This document shows positions 43,269-52,109 of a stretch of 64,000 nt of DNA, one piece after another. Where the stretch lies: the NCBI GenBank assembly GCA_031385445.1, contig JANNBM010000023.1, positions 1 through 64,000 on the forward strand, in the 5' to 3' direction. A model generated the notes under the pieces. That model saw only the letters and a program-made list of their open reading frames with translations. It did not search any database and was not told the DNA's origin. Made by a program: the position numbers and the translations under genes. This DNA comes from CAIYZT01 sp031385445. GTDB taxonomy: Bacteria > Pseudomonadota > Alphaproteobacteria > Rhodobacterales > Rhodobacteraceae. Each line of letters starts with the position of its first letter. Positions within the stretch are counted from its first letter, which is position 1.

Positions 43269-44462
43269 TCAGGTTACTTTCTTGCGGGTTTTATACTGCG
43301 GGCGGTCCCACAGATCATGGATCATGACGTCGCTGATAATGGCGGCCGCTTTGGCCACATCGCCCCTGTCCACGAACAGCGGAGTGAAGCCGAAACGGAT
43401 GATATCAGGCGCGCGGAAATCGCCGATCACGCCGCGTTCGATCAGGGCCTGCATGATCGCATAGCCTTCGGGATGGCGGAACGACACCTGCGAGCCGCGC
43501 ATGTCATGCGCGCGGGGTGTCGCGAGGGTCAGGCTTGGGCACGACGCCTCAACCTTGGCAATAAACAGATCCGTCAGGGCCAGCGAGGCGCTGCGAAGCG
43601 CGGCCATATCGACCCTGTCCCAGATGTCGAGCGAGGCTTCGAGGGCGGCAAATTGCAGGATCGGCGGGGTTCCGACCCGCATCCGCTCGGCCCCGCGCGC
43701 GGGCGCGTAATCCAGATCGAAGGCAAAGGGCGCATCATGGCCTTGCCAGCCCGACAGTGCCGGGCGCGCATGCGCCTGATGCCGGGGGGCGACATAGATG
43801 AACGCCGGACCGCCGGGGCCGGAATTGAGGTATTTATAGGTGCACCCGCAGGCGAAATCGGCGCCTGCCTTGGCCAATTCGACCGGAAACGCACCGGCAG
43901 AATGCGCCAGATCCCAGATCGTCAGGGCGCCGTGATGATGCGCGCGCGCGGTGATCGCCGCCATATCATGTTTGCGCCCGGTGCGGTAATCCACCTCGGT
44001 GATCATGGTCACGGCGATCGTGTCATCAATGGCGTCCATGACCTCTTCAGGCGCGACAATCTTCAGCGCATAGTCCGCCCCAAGTGTCGCACAAAGGCCC
44101 TGCGCCATATACAGGTCAGACGGGAAATTGCCGCTGTCCGACAAGATCACTTTGCGCGCCGGGTTCATCTGCAGCGCCGAGGCAAGGGCCTGATAGACCT
44201 TGATCGACAAAGTGTCGCCCATCGCCACCGAATCCACTTCGGCCCCGATCAGCCGGGCGATGCGGTTGCCGACGGCCATCGGCTTGTCCATCCAGCCGGC
44301 CTTGTTCCAGCCCGTGATCAGCATCTCGCCCCATTCCGCCTGAACCGTATGCGCAACCCGCGCCGCCGCCGCCTTTGGCAGCGGCCCCAGCGAATTTCCG
44401 TCCAGATAGATCATCGCAGCGGGCAAATGAAACAGGGCTTTGGTGGCTGAAAAATCGGTCAT
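43269..44462 (-). CDS. kynU: Kynureninase
   Basis: 397 residues. PLP enzyme cleaving kynurenine to anthranilate and alanine (or 3-hydroxykynurenine to 3-hydroxyanthranilate). The Schiff-base lysine is in GCTYKYLNSGPGG (about residue 227), preceded by the cofactor aspartate in IWDLAHSAGA. TTGGAG precedes the ATG. First gene of the operon with the GNAT and kynA. No formamidase gene (kynB) is here. Confidence 0.96.
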   Translation of the reverse strand: MTDFSATKALFHLPAAMIYLDGNSLGPLPKAAAARVAHTVQAEWGEMLITGWNKAGWMDKPMAVGNRIARLIGAEVDSVAMGDTLSIKVYQALASALQMNPARKVILSDSGNFPSDLYMAQGLCATLGADYALKIVAPEEVMDAIDDTIAVTMITEVDYRTGRKHDMAAITARAHHHGALTIWDLAHSAGAFPVELAKAGADFACGCTYKYLNSGPGGPAFIYVAPRHQAHARPALSGWQGHDAPFAFDLDYAPARGAERMRVGTPPILQFAALEASLDIWDRVDMAALRSASLALTDLFIAKVEASCPSLTLATPRAHDMRGSQVSFRHPEGYAIMQALIERGVIGDFRAPDIIRFGFTPLFVDRGDVAKAAAIISDVMIHDLWDRPQYKTRKKVT

Positions 44463-44707
44463 CTGGGGCTCCAACTTTGCTGGCGTTTTGCCCGCTATGT
44501 CCAATTTTGATCCATAATCCCGGCGCCCAAGAATTTCAAGCTTAAAGGATATGTCGCGGTCGCTGAGACAACGGGCCCCGGCCCGTTCAAAAAGGCAGGT
44601 TTTCGCGGCAAAGACCAAATGAGGCGTTGAAACTTCATTGTCGGATGGTAAGGCTCGGGACAAATGACAAGTGGATGGGCTGTTCGATCCAAAAACGGGG
44701 GAATGCA
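44463..44707. promoter_or_regulatory. Divergent intergenic region between kynU and pntA
   Basis: 245 bases with no convincing gene. It must carry promoters in both directions; I saw no perfect -35/-10 pairs or obvious operator. Confidence 0.4.
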
Positions 44708-46285
44708 GTGAAAATAGGTGCGTTGAGCGAAATTTTGGCGGGCGAGAACCGGGTTGCCATGACACCGGAGTCGGCTTTGCAGCTGATCAAGCTGGGTCAT
44801 ACCTGCGTGGTGCAGGCCGGGGCGGGGGTGAACGCGGGCATTTCGGACGCGCTTTATACCGCCGCCGGGGTCGAGGTTTTGAAGACCGCCAGGGCGGTGA
44901 TGGCCGCGGCAGATGTTCTGGTCAAGGTGCGCGGCCCGGAGCAGGCCGAAGCCAAGGCTTTGCGCGACGGCCAGACGCTGATCTCGTTCTTTTGGCCGGC
45001 GCAGAACCCTGAACTTTTGGAAACCGTCAAGGCGCGCGGGGCAACCGTGGTGGCCATGGACATGGTGCCGCGCATTTCGCGGGCGCAAAAGATGGACGCG
45101 CTGTCGTCGATGGCCAATATCGCGGGCTACCGCGCGGTGATCGAAGCGGGCTCGAACTTTGGTCGCTTTTTCACCGGTCAGGTGACGGCGGCAGGCAAGG
45201 TGCCGCCCGCAAAAGTGCTGATCGTCGGCGCAGGGGTGGCGGGCCTTGCCGCCATCGGCACGGCGACCTCGCTTGGCGCGATCGTTTACGCGTTCGACGT
45301 GCGCCCCGAAGTGGCCGAGCAAATCGAATCGATGGGGGCGAGTTTCGTCTATCTGGAATTTGACGCCTCCGAACTGCCAGACGGGGCGGTGACGGGCGGC
45401 TATGCCGCGCCCTCGACCCCGGCGTTTCAGGCCAAGCAACTGGCCAAATTCCGCGAACTTGCGCCCGAGATGGACATCGTCATCACCACGGCGCTGATCC
45501 CCGGCCGCCCGGCGCCCAAATTGTGGACGGCCGAGATGGTATCGATGATGAAGCCGGGCTCGGTGGTGGTTGATCTGGCTGCCGAGCGGGGCGGCAACTG
45601 TGATCTGACGGTGCCGGACCAGAAAATCGTGTCGGACAACGGCGTGACCGTGGTTGGGTATACCGATTTCCCAAGCCGGATGGCTGCGCAGGCATCCACG
45701 CTTTATTCGAACAATATCAGGCATATGCTGACCGATCTTACACCAAAGAAAGATGGTGTGATTGATCACAATATGGACGATGATGTGATCCGCGGCGCGA
45801 CTGTCACCCGCGCAGGACAAATCACCTTTCCGCCGCCGCCGCCCAAGATCGCCGCCATTGCGGTGCAAAAGCCAAAGGACAAGGCCAAAGAGCTGACCCA
45901 CGAGCAAAAGCGCGCGGCGGAAACGGCAGCTTTCAAGGCGCAGACCCGCAGTCAGGTGACGCTTCTGGTCACCGCAGGTCTGCTTCTGGCCCTCGTCGGG
46001 GCCTTTGCCCCGGCCGAGTTCATGTCGCATTTCATCGTCTTTGTGCTGGCCTGTTTCATCGGATTCTCGGTGATCTGGAATGTCTCGCACAGCCTGCACA
46101 CCCCGCTGATGGCGGTCACAAACGCCATTTCCGGCATCGTGATCCTTGGCGCGCTGTTGCAGATCGGGTCGGGCAACTGGCTGGTGGTGACGCTGGCCGC
46201 CATCTCGGTTCTGATTGCATCCATCAACATTGTGGGGGGCTTTTTGGTAACACGCCGAATGCTCGCCATGTTCCAGAAGTCGTGA
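44708..46285 (+). CDS. pntA: NAD(P) transhydrogenase alpha subunit
   Basis: 525 residues. NAD(H)-binding domain I (about residues 1-380, GAGVAGLAAIGTA) joined to four membrane helices (about 415-520), the E. coli-like single-chain alpha form. Couples hydride transfer from NADH to NADP+ with proton inflow, supplying NADPH. The start is a GTG at 44708, giving VKIGALSE; the long frame upstream to 44627 is not homologous. It is followed by pntB after 12 bases. Confidence 0.96.
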   Translation: MKIGALSEILAGENRVAMTPESALQLIKLGHTCVVQAGAGVNAGISDALYTAAGVEVLKTARAVMAAADVLVKVRGPEQAEAKALRDGQTLISFFWPAQNPELLETVKARGATVVAMDMVPRISRAQKMDALSSMANIAGYRAVIEAGSNFGRFFTGQVTAAGKVPPAKVLIVGAGVAGLAAIGTATSLGAIVYAFDVRPEVAEQIESMGASFVYLEFDASELPDGAVTGGYAAPSTPAFQAKQLAKFRELAPEMDIVITTALIPGRPAPKLWTAEMVSMMKPGSVVVDLAAERGGNCDLTVPDQKIVSDNGVTVVGYTDFPSRMAAQASTLYSNNIRHMLTDLTPKKDGVIDHNMDDDVIRGATVTRAGQITFPPPPPKIAAIAVQKPKDKAKELTHEQKRAAETAAFKAQTRSQVTLLVTAGLLLALVGAFAPAEFMSHFIVFVLACFIGFSVIWNVSHSLHTPLMAVTNAISGIVILGALLQIGSGNWLVVTLAAISVLIASINIVGGFLVTRRMLAMFQKS

Positions 46286-46297
46286 GGAGATAGGCCC

Positions 46298-47731
46298 ATG
46301 AGCATCGGTATCGTCTCGGCCGCCTATATTGCAGCGGCTGTTCTGTTTATTTTGTCCCTTGGCGGGTTGTCGGGTCAGGAAAGCGCCAAGCGCGCGGTCT
46401 GGTACGGGATTGCGGGCATGGCGCTGGCCGTGGTGGCCACGGTCCTGTCGCCCGATGTCGCGAATGTGTGGATCATTGCGGTGATGGTCATCATCGGCTC
46501 GTCGCTCGGCTGGGTCGTCGCGATGCGCGTGCAGATGACCGATATGCCCCAACTGGTCGCCGCTTTGCACAGCTTTGTCGGTCTGGCCGCAGTTTTCATC
46601 GGCTATAATGCCGATCTTGAGATGAGCCGGGTGCTGAGCCTTGATGAAGGGTCCAAGGCGCTGCTGATCGGGTTCGCCAAAAAGCTGGCCCACAAGGACG
46701 CCATCGAACAGTCGATCCTGCGGGTCGAGGTGTTTTTGGGCGTGTTTATCGGGGCGGTCACCTTTACCGGGTCGGTAATTGCCTTTGGCAAGCTGGCGGG
46801 CAAGGTGGACGGCAAGGCCAAAAAGCTGCCGGGTGGTCATCTGCTCAACGCGGGGGCGGCGATCGCCTCGGCGGTGCTTTTGGTGATGTACTTCAACGGG
46901 GCCGGCATCTGGGCCTTGGCGCTGATGACGCTGCTGGCGTTTTTCATCGGCTATCATCTGATCATGGGCATCGGCGGCGCGGATATGCCGGTCGTGGTAT
47001 CGATGCTGAACAGCTATTCCGGCTGGGCGGCGGCGGCGATTGGCTTTACGCTTGGCAATGATCTTTTGATCGTCACTGGCGCGCTGGTTGGCTCGTCGGG
47101 TGCTATTTTGTCCTATATCATGTGCAAGGCGATGAACCGCTCGTTCATCAGCGTGATCCTTGGCGGATTTGGCGGCACCACGGGCCCGGCCATGGAGGTG
47201 ACGGGCGAGCAGATTGCGATTGACGCCGAAGGTGTGGCGGCGGCGCTGAATGATGCGGACAGCATCATCATCATTCCGGGGTACGGCATGGCTGTCGCGC
47301 AGGCGCAGCAATCGGTCAGCGAGTTGACGCGCAAGCTGCGAAGCGCGGGCAAAACGGTGCGCTTTGCGATCCATCCGGTGGCGGGGCGGTTGCCCGGTCA
47401 TATGAACGTGCTGCTGGCCGAAGCAAAGGTGCCCTATGACATCGTGCTGGAAATGGACGAGATCAACGCCGATTTCCCCAACACGGATGTGGCCATCGTG
47501 ATCGGCTCCAACGATATCGTGAACCCGGCAGCGCAAGAGGATCCGAACAGCCCGATTGCGGGGATGCCGGTCTTGGAATGCTGGAAGGCCAAGCAGGTAT
47601 TCGTGTCCAAACGCGGGCAGGGTACGGGTTATTCCGGCATCGAGAATCCGTTGTTTTATAAAGAGAATACGCGGATGTTTTACGGTGATGCCAAGAAATC
47701 GTTGGACCTTCTTTTGCCGATGATCGACTAA
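46298..47731 (+). CDS. pntB: NAD(P) transhydrogenase beta subunit
   Basis: 477 residues. Nine or so membrane helices (about 1-265) forming the proton channel, then the NADP(H)-binding domain III (about 290-477) with the IIIPGYGMAVAQAQ fingerprint. Works with PntA next door. A hairpin without a clear T run (about 47753-47774) follows. Confidence 0.97.
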   Translation: MSIGIVSAAYIAAAVLFILSLGGLSGQESAKRAVWYGIAGMALAVVATVLSPDVANVWIIAVMVIIGSSLGWVVAMRVQMTDMPQLVAALHSFVGLAAVFIGYNADLEMSRVLSLDEGSKALLIGFAKKLAHKDAIEQSILRVEVFLGVFIGAVTFTGSVIAFGKLAGKVDGKAKKLPGGHLLNAGAAIASAVLLVMYFNGAGIWALALMTLLAFFIGYHLIMGIGGADMPVVVSMLNSYSGWAAAAIGFTLGNDLLIVTGALVGSSGAILSYIMCKAMNRSFISVILGGFGGTTGPAMEVTGEQIAIDAEGVAAALNDADSIIIIPGYGMAVAQAQQSVSELTRKLRSAGKTVRFAIHPVAGRLPGHMNVLLAEAKVPYDIVLEMDEINADFPNTDVAIVIGSNDIVNPAAQEDPNSPIAGMPVLECWKAKQVFVSKRGQGTGYSGIENPLFYKENTRMFYGDAKKSLDLLLPMID

Positions 47732-47890
47732 GGTTCCCCGCCTTTGCGCTTGCCCCTTTGGCGCCGCCAAGGGGGGCGGCGGCCTACCCTGACATTCATG
47801 CAACACTTTTTTGGCATACCCCGGTATGCCTGTTTAGCGCTGGAAAGGGGGCCGCCTGCGCGACAAGTGTGACCTCTAAACTTCAATCGG

Positions 47891-49186
47891 ATGAGTGGTG
47901 CGATGGCTGGACTGGAAGATCACGACCTGCGGTATGCCTTGGTCAGCGAGCTGCATGCGCGGCCTTTTCCGGCGCTTTCGGCGCCCTGCATGGCGACGTT
48001 CATCGCGATAACCGAACCCGAACAGGCGGAACGCCGCGACCGTTCGCGCGACACGCAACACTTATGCGCGCTTCTGGACCGGCACGGCGCGGGCCATCCG
48101 CAGCCGGGTGCCAACCATTTTTCGACCGCGATTGGCCGGGCAGAGCTGAAATGGGAAAGTCACACCGAATTTGTGACCTACTCCGCCTTTTCCCCCGGCC
48201 TGTCCACGCGGCCCTTTGATCCGTCAGAATCCGAAGTGTTCCCGGCGGATTGGCTGGCAAATGCCCCCGGAAAACGCATTGCGGCGCTGCTGATCCGGGT
48301 TGAAATCATGCCGGCAGACGAGGCGTTGATTTTGGACAGAGTGCACGATTGGCTCGTTCCCGAAAGCCTGGCTGTGTCGCGGGTGGTGGACGGCGCGGCG
48401 ATTATTGCGGGCGATTTTCGCATTGATCCGGCGGGGCAGATGCGGTTCGCGGTTTTCGTGCGGCCGGATGCTGGCGCACGGCGGATTGGCCGCATCGTTC
48501 AGCGGCTGTGCGAGATTGAAACCTACCGCGCGATGGCCATGCTTGGCCTGACCCGCGCGCGCGATCTGTCAGAGCGCCTCAATGTCCTTGATCCGCGACT
48601 GGCGGATCTTGTGTCAAATCTTGATAAAGCGGCCCTTGGTGCCGAAGCCGTTTTGCACGAGTTGTTGCGCATCACGGGCGAGCTGGAAAGTCTGGCCGTC
48701 ACGCATTCCTTTCGCTTCGGGGCGACGGGCGCCTATGAAACCATCGTCAATCAGCGCGTGACCTCGCTGCGTGAAGAGCGGCTTGGCGGGCGGCAAACCT
48801 TTGGCGAATTCATGATGCGCCGGTTTGACCCGGCGATGCGCACGGTCACCTCTGCGGACCGCCGCCTTCAGTCGATGGCAAAGCGGGCGGGCCGCGCGGC
48901 CGAACTTTTGCGCACCCGGGTCGATGTGGAACGCTCCGCCGAAAATCAGTCGCTGTTGGAAAGCATGGACCGGCGCGCGGATCTTGCGCTGCGGCTTCAG
49001 CATACGGTCGAAGGTTTGTCGGTGGTTGCGATCAGCTATTACGCTGTGGCCCTCGCCGACTACACGCTGTCGCCCTTTGCCGAGGCGTTTGGGCTGAGCG
49101 AGGTTTGGATGAAGGCGATCCTGACGCCCATTGTCGCCCTTCTCGTCTGGGGCTTGATCCGCCGGTTGCGCAGAAAGATCGTCTAA
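47891..49186 (+). CDS. DUF3422 family membrane protein
   Basis: 431 residues. The N-terminal ELHARPFPAL motif marks DUF3422. A mixed soluble region (about 30-230), a long helical stretch (about 235-355), and two C-terminal membrane helices (about 370-390 and 400-420) follow, ending in a basic tail. Function is unknown. The start may be 47891 or 47903; neither has a strong ribosome site. It converges on the asparaginase gene with a 4-base overlap. Confidence 0.85.
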   Translation: MSGAMAGLEDHDLRYALVSELHARPFPALSAPCMATFIAITEPEQAERRDRSRDTQHLCALLDRHGAGHPQPGANHFSTAIGRAELKWESHTEFVTYSAFSPGLSTRPFDPSESEVFPADWLANAPGKRIAALLIRVEIMPADEALILDRVHDWLVPESLAVSRVVDGAAIIAGDFRIDPAGQMRFAVFVRPDAGARRIGRIVQRLCEIETYRAMAMLGLTRARDLSERLNVLDPRLADLVSNLDKAALGAEAVLHELLRITGELESLAVTHSFRFGATGAYETIVNQRVTSLREERLGGRQTFGEFMMRRFDPAMRTVTSADRRLQSMAKRAGRAAELLRTRVDVERSAENQSLLESMDRRADLALRLQHTVEGLSVVAISYYAVALADYTLSPFAEAFGLSEVWMKAILTPIVALLVWGLIRRLRRKIV

Positions 49187-50112
49187 CCAAACTCGCCACA
49201 AAGGTTTCGGGCAAGCAGGTCCGCCTGCTCGGCGCGCGGCCGCGAAAGGGCATGCGCAAGTTTGGCAAAGGCAGCCTCTGCCGTGATGTCGCCGCCGTCG
49301 ATCACGCCGCAGTCAAGCAGCAGATTGCCCGCCGCATAGGTGCCAAGGTGGATGCCGCCTTCGGGGCTTTGCGCGACCGCGATCATGGCCACCCCCCGGT
49401 CATGGGCGCGGCGCAGGGCCTGGGCCGTGACCGGATCATTGGGAAGGGTTCCGGCGCCAAAGACACGCAGAACCGCGCCGTCGCAAACTGACAATGCCGC
49501 GTCCAATGCCGCGCCCGAAGCGCCGGGTGCCATGCTTTGGATGGTCAGGTTCGGGCGGTCAAAGGCGTGATGGATCAGGGACTTACCTTCATGGACCGGC
49601 GCTTTTCCGGCGGGGCTGGCAGCAAAAGCGTCCGCCGCCACGCTGTTGGCCTTGCGCAGGCGCGCGCCGTGAAACCTGTGTCCTGCGAATTGCAGCCAAA
49701 TCCCCGCAGGGGCGGTTTGCGCGGCCTGAATGGCCGCCGTCAGATTGCCCATCCCATCACTGCCGGGAAGGCCAAGCGGCACCATGGATCCCGTCAAAAC
49801 CACCGGCCGCGCCAACCCTTGCAGCGCAAAGCACAGCGCCGCGGCGGTGAAAGCCATCGTGTCGGTGCCATGCGTGACGACAAACCCGTCGCAGCGGTCA
49901 TGCGCCGCAACAATCGTGCCCGCGATCCGGTTCCAGTCGGCAAAGCTTGCGTGCGCACTGTCGATCAAGGGGTTCAAAACCGCCAACTCGATGTGAGCGG
50001 CGGTGTCGATCTTGGCCAGTGCCGAGTCCAGAAGGCCGGGCAGGGGGGCGAAGCCAAGGTCGGTTCGCCTCATGCCGATGGTGCCGCCGGTGTGGATCAA
50101 AAGCAGTCGCAT
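49183..50112 (-). CDS. Type I (cytoplasmic-type) L-asparaginase
   Basis: 309 residues with no signal peptide. The two catalytic-threonine motifs are HTGGTIGM (about residues 7-14) and VTHGTDTM (about 84-91). Hydrolyses L-asparagine to aspartate and ammonia. The gene follows oppC by 7 bases and is the last of the opp operon, so it probably handles asparagine released from imported peptides. Other readings, such as glutaminase activity, are possible. Confidence 0.9.
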   Translation of the reverse strand: MRLLLIHTGGTIGMRRTDLGFAPLPGLLDSALAKIDTAAHIELAVLNPLIDSAHASFADWNRIAGTIVAAHDRCDGFVVTHGTDTMAFTAAALCFALQGLARPVVLTGSMVPLGLPGSDGMGNLTAAIQAAQTAPAGIWLQFAGHRFHGARLRKANSVAADAFAASPAGKAPVHEGKSLIHHAFDRPNLTIQSMAPGASGAALDAALSVCDGAVLRVFGAGTLPNDPVTAQALRRAHDRGVAMIAVAQSPEGGIHLGTYAAGNLLLDCGVIDGGDITAEAAFAKLAHALSRPRAEQADLLARNLCGEFG

Positions 50113-50119
50113 CGCCGGT

Positions 50120-51031
50120 TCAGCGGCCCCGGATCTTTGGATCCAGCGCGTCGCGCAGCCCGTCGCCAATGTAGTTGACCGACAAAACGGTCAGCGAAAT
50201 GGCCAGACCGGGCCAGATCACCCGCTCGGGGTAAAGCTGAATATACTGCAACCCGTCAAACAGCAGACGACCCCAGGTTGGGAAATCGGGCGGAAAGCCC
50301 AGACCGAGGAACGACAGGACCGATTCCGTGATGATCGCCTCGGCAATGCCAAGCGTGGCAGCGACCATGACAGGCGAGATGACGTTTGGCAGGATATGGC
50401 GCAGGATGATCCGGCGCGGCGGCGCGCCGATGGAGCGGGCCGCCAGCACATATTCCCGCTCTTTGAGCGCCAGAACCTCGCCGCGCACAATCCGCGCCGC
50501 CTGCATCCACGAGGTGATGCCGATGGCAAACACGATCAGGGAAAAAGCCCCAAGTTCCGGCCCGAGGATCGAGGCAATCCTGTCACGAAACAGCATCACC
50601 ATCACCAACAGCAGCGGGATCAGCGGCAAGGACAGGAACAAATCCGTCAGGCGCATCAGCGGGCCATCAAGCCGTTTGAAATAACCTGCAAGCACGCCAA
50701 CCGTGGTGCCAACGAAAATCGCGATGATCATCGCGACAAATCCAACCGCCAGCGACACCTTGCCCGCCGCCATGGTGCGCGACAGCATGTCGCGGCCAAG
50801 CTGATCGGTCCCAAGCGGAAAGCGCAGCGAGGGCCCTTGGTTTTTCACCTTCAGTGCCTCGGAAACCTTTAGTTTGACTTCGGGCCACAAGAACGGGCCA
50901 AAGACCACGAACCCGACCAGCAGGCCAAGCACGATCAGCCCAAAGACCGCGCCCTTGTGCACGCGAAACTGGTTCCAGACCGCGCCGAACTGACTTTGCG
51001 CTTGTGGGATCGCGGTGGTTTGCTCACTCAT
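50120..51031 (-). CDS. oppC: Oligopeptide/dipeptide ABC transporter permease (OppC-like)
   Basis: 303 residues: N-terminal OppC_N segment, then the binding-protein-dependent permease domain with six membrane helices in total and the EAA loop (about 205-225, near GAPPRRIILRHILPN). Partner of OppB. The start overlaps the oppB stop by 8 bases; the ATG at 51031 is preferred over 51067. Confidence 0.92.
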   Translation of the reverse strand: MSEQTTAIPQAQSQFGAVWNQFRVHKGAVFGLIVLGLLVGFVVFGPFLWPEVKLKVSEALKVKNQGPSLRFPLGTDQLGRDMLSRTMAAGKVSLAVGFVAMIIAIFVGTTVGVLAGYFKRLDGPLMRLTDLFLSLPLIPLLLVMVMLFRDRIASILGPELGAFSLIVFAIGITSWMQAARIVRGEVLALKEREYVLAARSIGAPPRRIILRHILPNVISPVMVAATLGIAEAIITESVLSFLGLGFPPDFPTWGRLLFDGLQYIQLYPERVIWPGLAISLTVLSVNYIGDGLRDALDPKIRGR

Positions 51032-52031
51032 AGCGGATCCTTGGGTCGAGAAGGCCATACAGCACATCGGCGATCAGGTTGAAGCCGACGATCAGCACAG
51101 CGAAAATGAAAGCGAGCGTTTGGACCATCGGCAGGTCCGAGGCATGGATCGCCCCGATCAGCGCTGCGCCGATGCCGTTCACGCCGAACAGGTTCTCGGT
51201 GATGATCGCGCCGCCGAAAATCGACGGAATGCCAAGGGCGAGCACCGTCACCACCGGGATAAGCGAATTGCGCAGCACATGTTTCAGCACCACAGTGCGC
51301 TCGGTCATGCCCTTGGCGCGGGCGGTGCGCACATAGTCCTGCCCCATGTTTTCCAGCATGGACGAGCGCATATACCGGCTGATTGCGGCGGCATTTGCGA
51401 GGCCCAGCACCATAACCGGCATCGCCATCTGCGACAGTTGTTTTTTGAAGCTCGCCCAGTCGGTGACCGAAAGATTCGTGTCATATTTGGTCGGAAACCA
51501 GCCAAGCCAGACCGCAAAGATGATGATAAAGAGCGTGCCGGTAAAGAACGTTGGCACGGAAAAGCCGATCATCGCAAGGAGGGTGCCGAACTGGTCGAAC
51601 AGCGAATACTGCCGGTAGGCCGAATAGATGCCGATCGGAACCGCGATCGCGATGCCCACAACATAGGCCGATCCGATAACGGTCATGGTCTGCGGAATGC
51701 GCTGTCCGATGACGGTGAAAACCGGCGAGCGGGTTTGCCAGGACAGGATCCGCTGCTCGTCTCCGGCCACGGTGGTGCCGAACCAGCCGTCCAGCAAGGT
51801 TGCAGGTTCGACCCAAAAGAATTGCCGCAACCACAGAAAATAGCGCACAAAAACCGGCTGATCGGCGCCCATGGCCGCGATCATCTTTTGGCGCACTTCG
51901 GCAGGAACGGTCAGCGGGATTTCAGACAGCGGCGATCCGGGGGCCAGATCAACCAGCAGAAAAATGATCAGGCTGATGAACAAAAGGGTCGGGATGGCCA
52001 GCAATAGCCTGCGAAGCGTAAAGGTAAGCAT
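51024..52031 (-). CDS. oppB: Oligopeptide/dipeptide ABC transporter permease (OppB-like)
   Basis: 335 residues. Six membrane helices and the EAA-type loop (about 230-255, ARAKGMTERTVVLKHVLRN). AGGGGT stands 8 bases before the ATG. It follows oppA after a 78-base gap containing a strong hairpin, so its expression is likely lower than oppA. Confidence 0.93.
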   Translation of the reverse strand: MLTFTLRRLLLAIPTLLFISLIIFLLVDLAPGSPLSEIPLTVPAEVRQKMIAAMGADQPVFVRYFLWLRQFFWVEPATLLDGWFGTTVAGDEQRILSWQTRSPVFTVIGQRIPQTMTVIGSAYVVGIAIAVPIGIYSAYRQYSLFDQFGTLLAMIGFSVPTFFTGTLFIIIFAVWLGWFPTKYDTNLSVTDWASFKKQLSQMAMPVMVLGLANAAAISRYMRSSMLENMGQDYVRTARAKGMTERTVVLKHVLRNSLIPVVTVLALGIPSIFGGAIITENLFGVNGIGAALIGAIHASDLPMVQTLAFIFAVLIVGFNLIADVLYGLLDPRIRYE

Positions 52032-52069
52032 GCGCTGCGACCCCTTTGGTCATAAGGCTGAAAAGGAAA

Positions 52070-52096
52070 GGGTGGGCCCAAAGCGCGGGCCCACCC
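52070..52096 (-). terminator. Intercistronic hairpin between oppA and oppB
   Basis: A perfect 10-bp stem (GGGTGGGCCC/GGGCCCACCC) with a 7-base loop; on the minus strand it is followed by TTTCCTTTT. It would act as a partial terminator or a 3' stabiliser for oppA, as often seen after binding-protein genes. Confidence 0.75.
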
Positions 52097-52109
52097 CCAG
52101 GGGTTCAGA

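Noticed and set aside
44495..47806. 1103-residue open frame on the minus strand
   Set aside because: It lies antisense to pntA and pntB, is rich in H, R, G and D, and has no family pattern. Long antisense frames of this sort come from codon bias in GC-rich genes.
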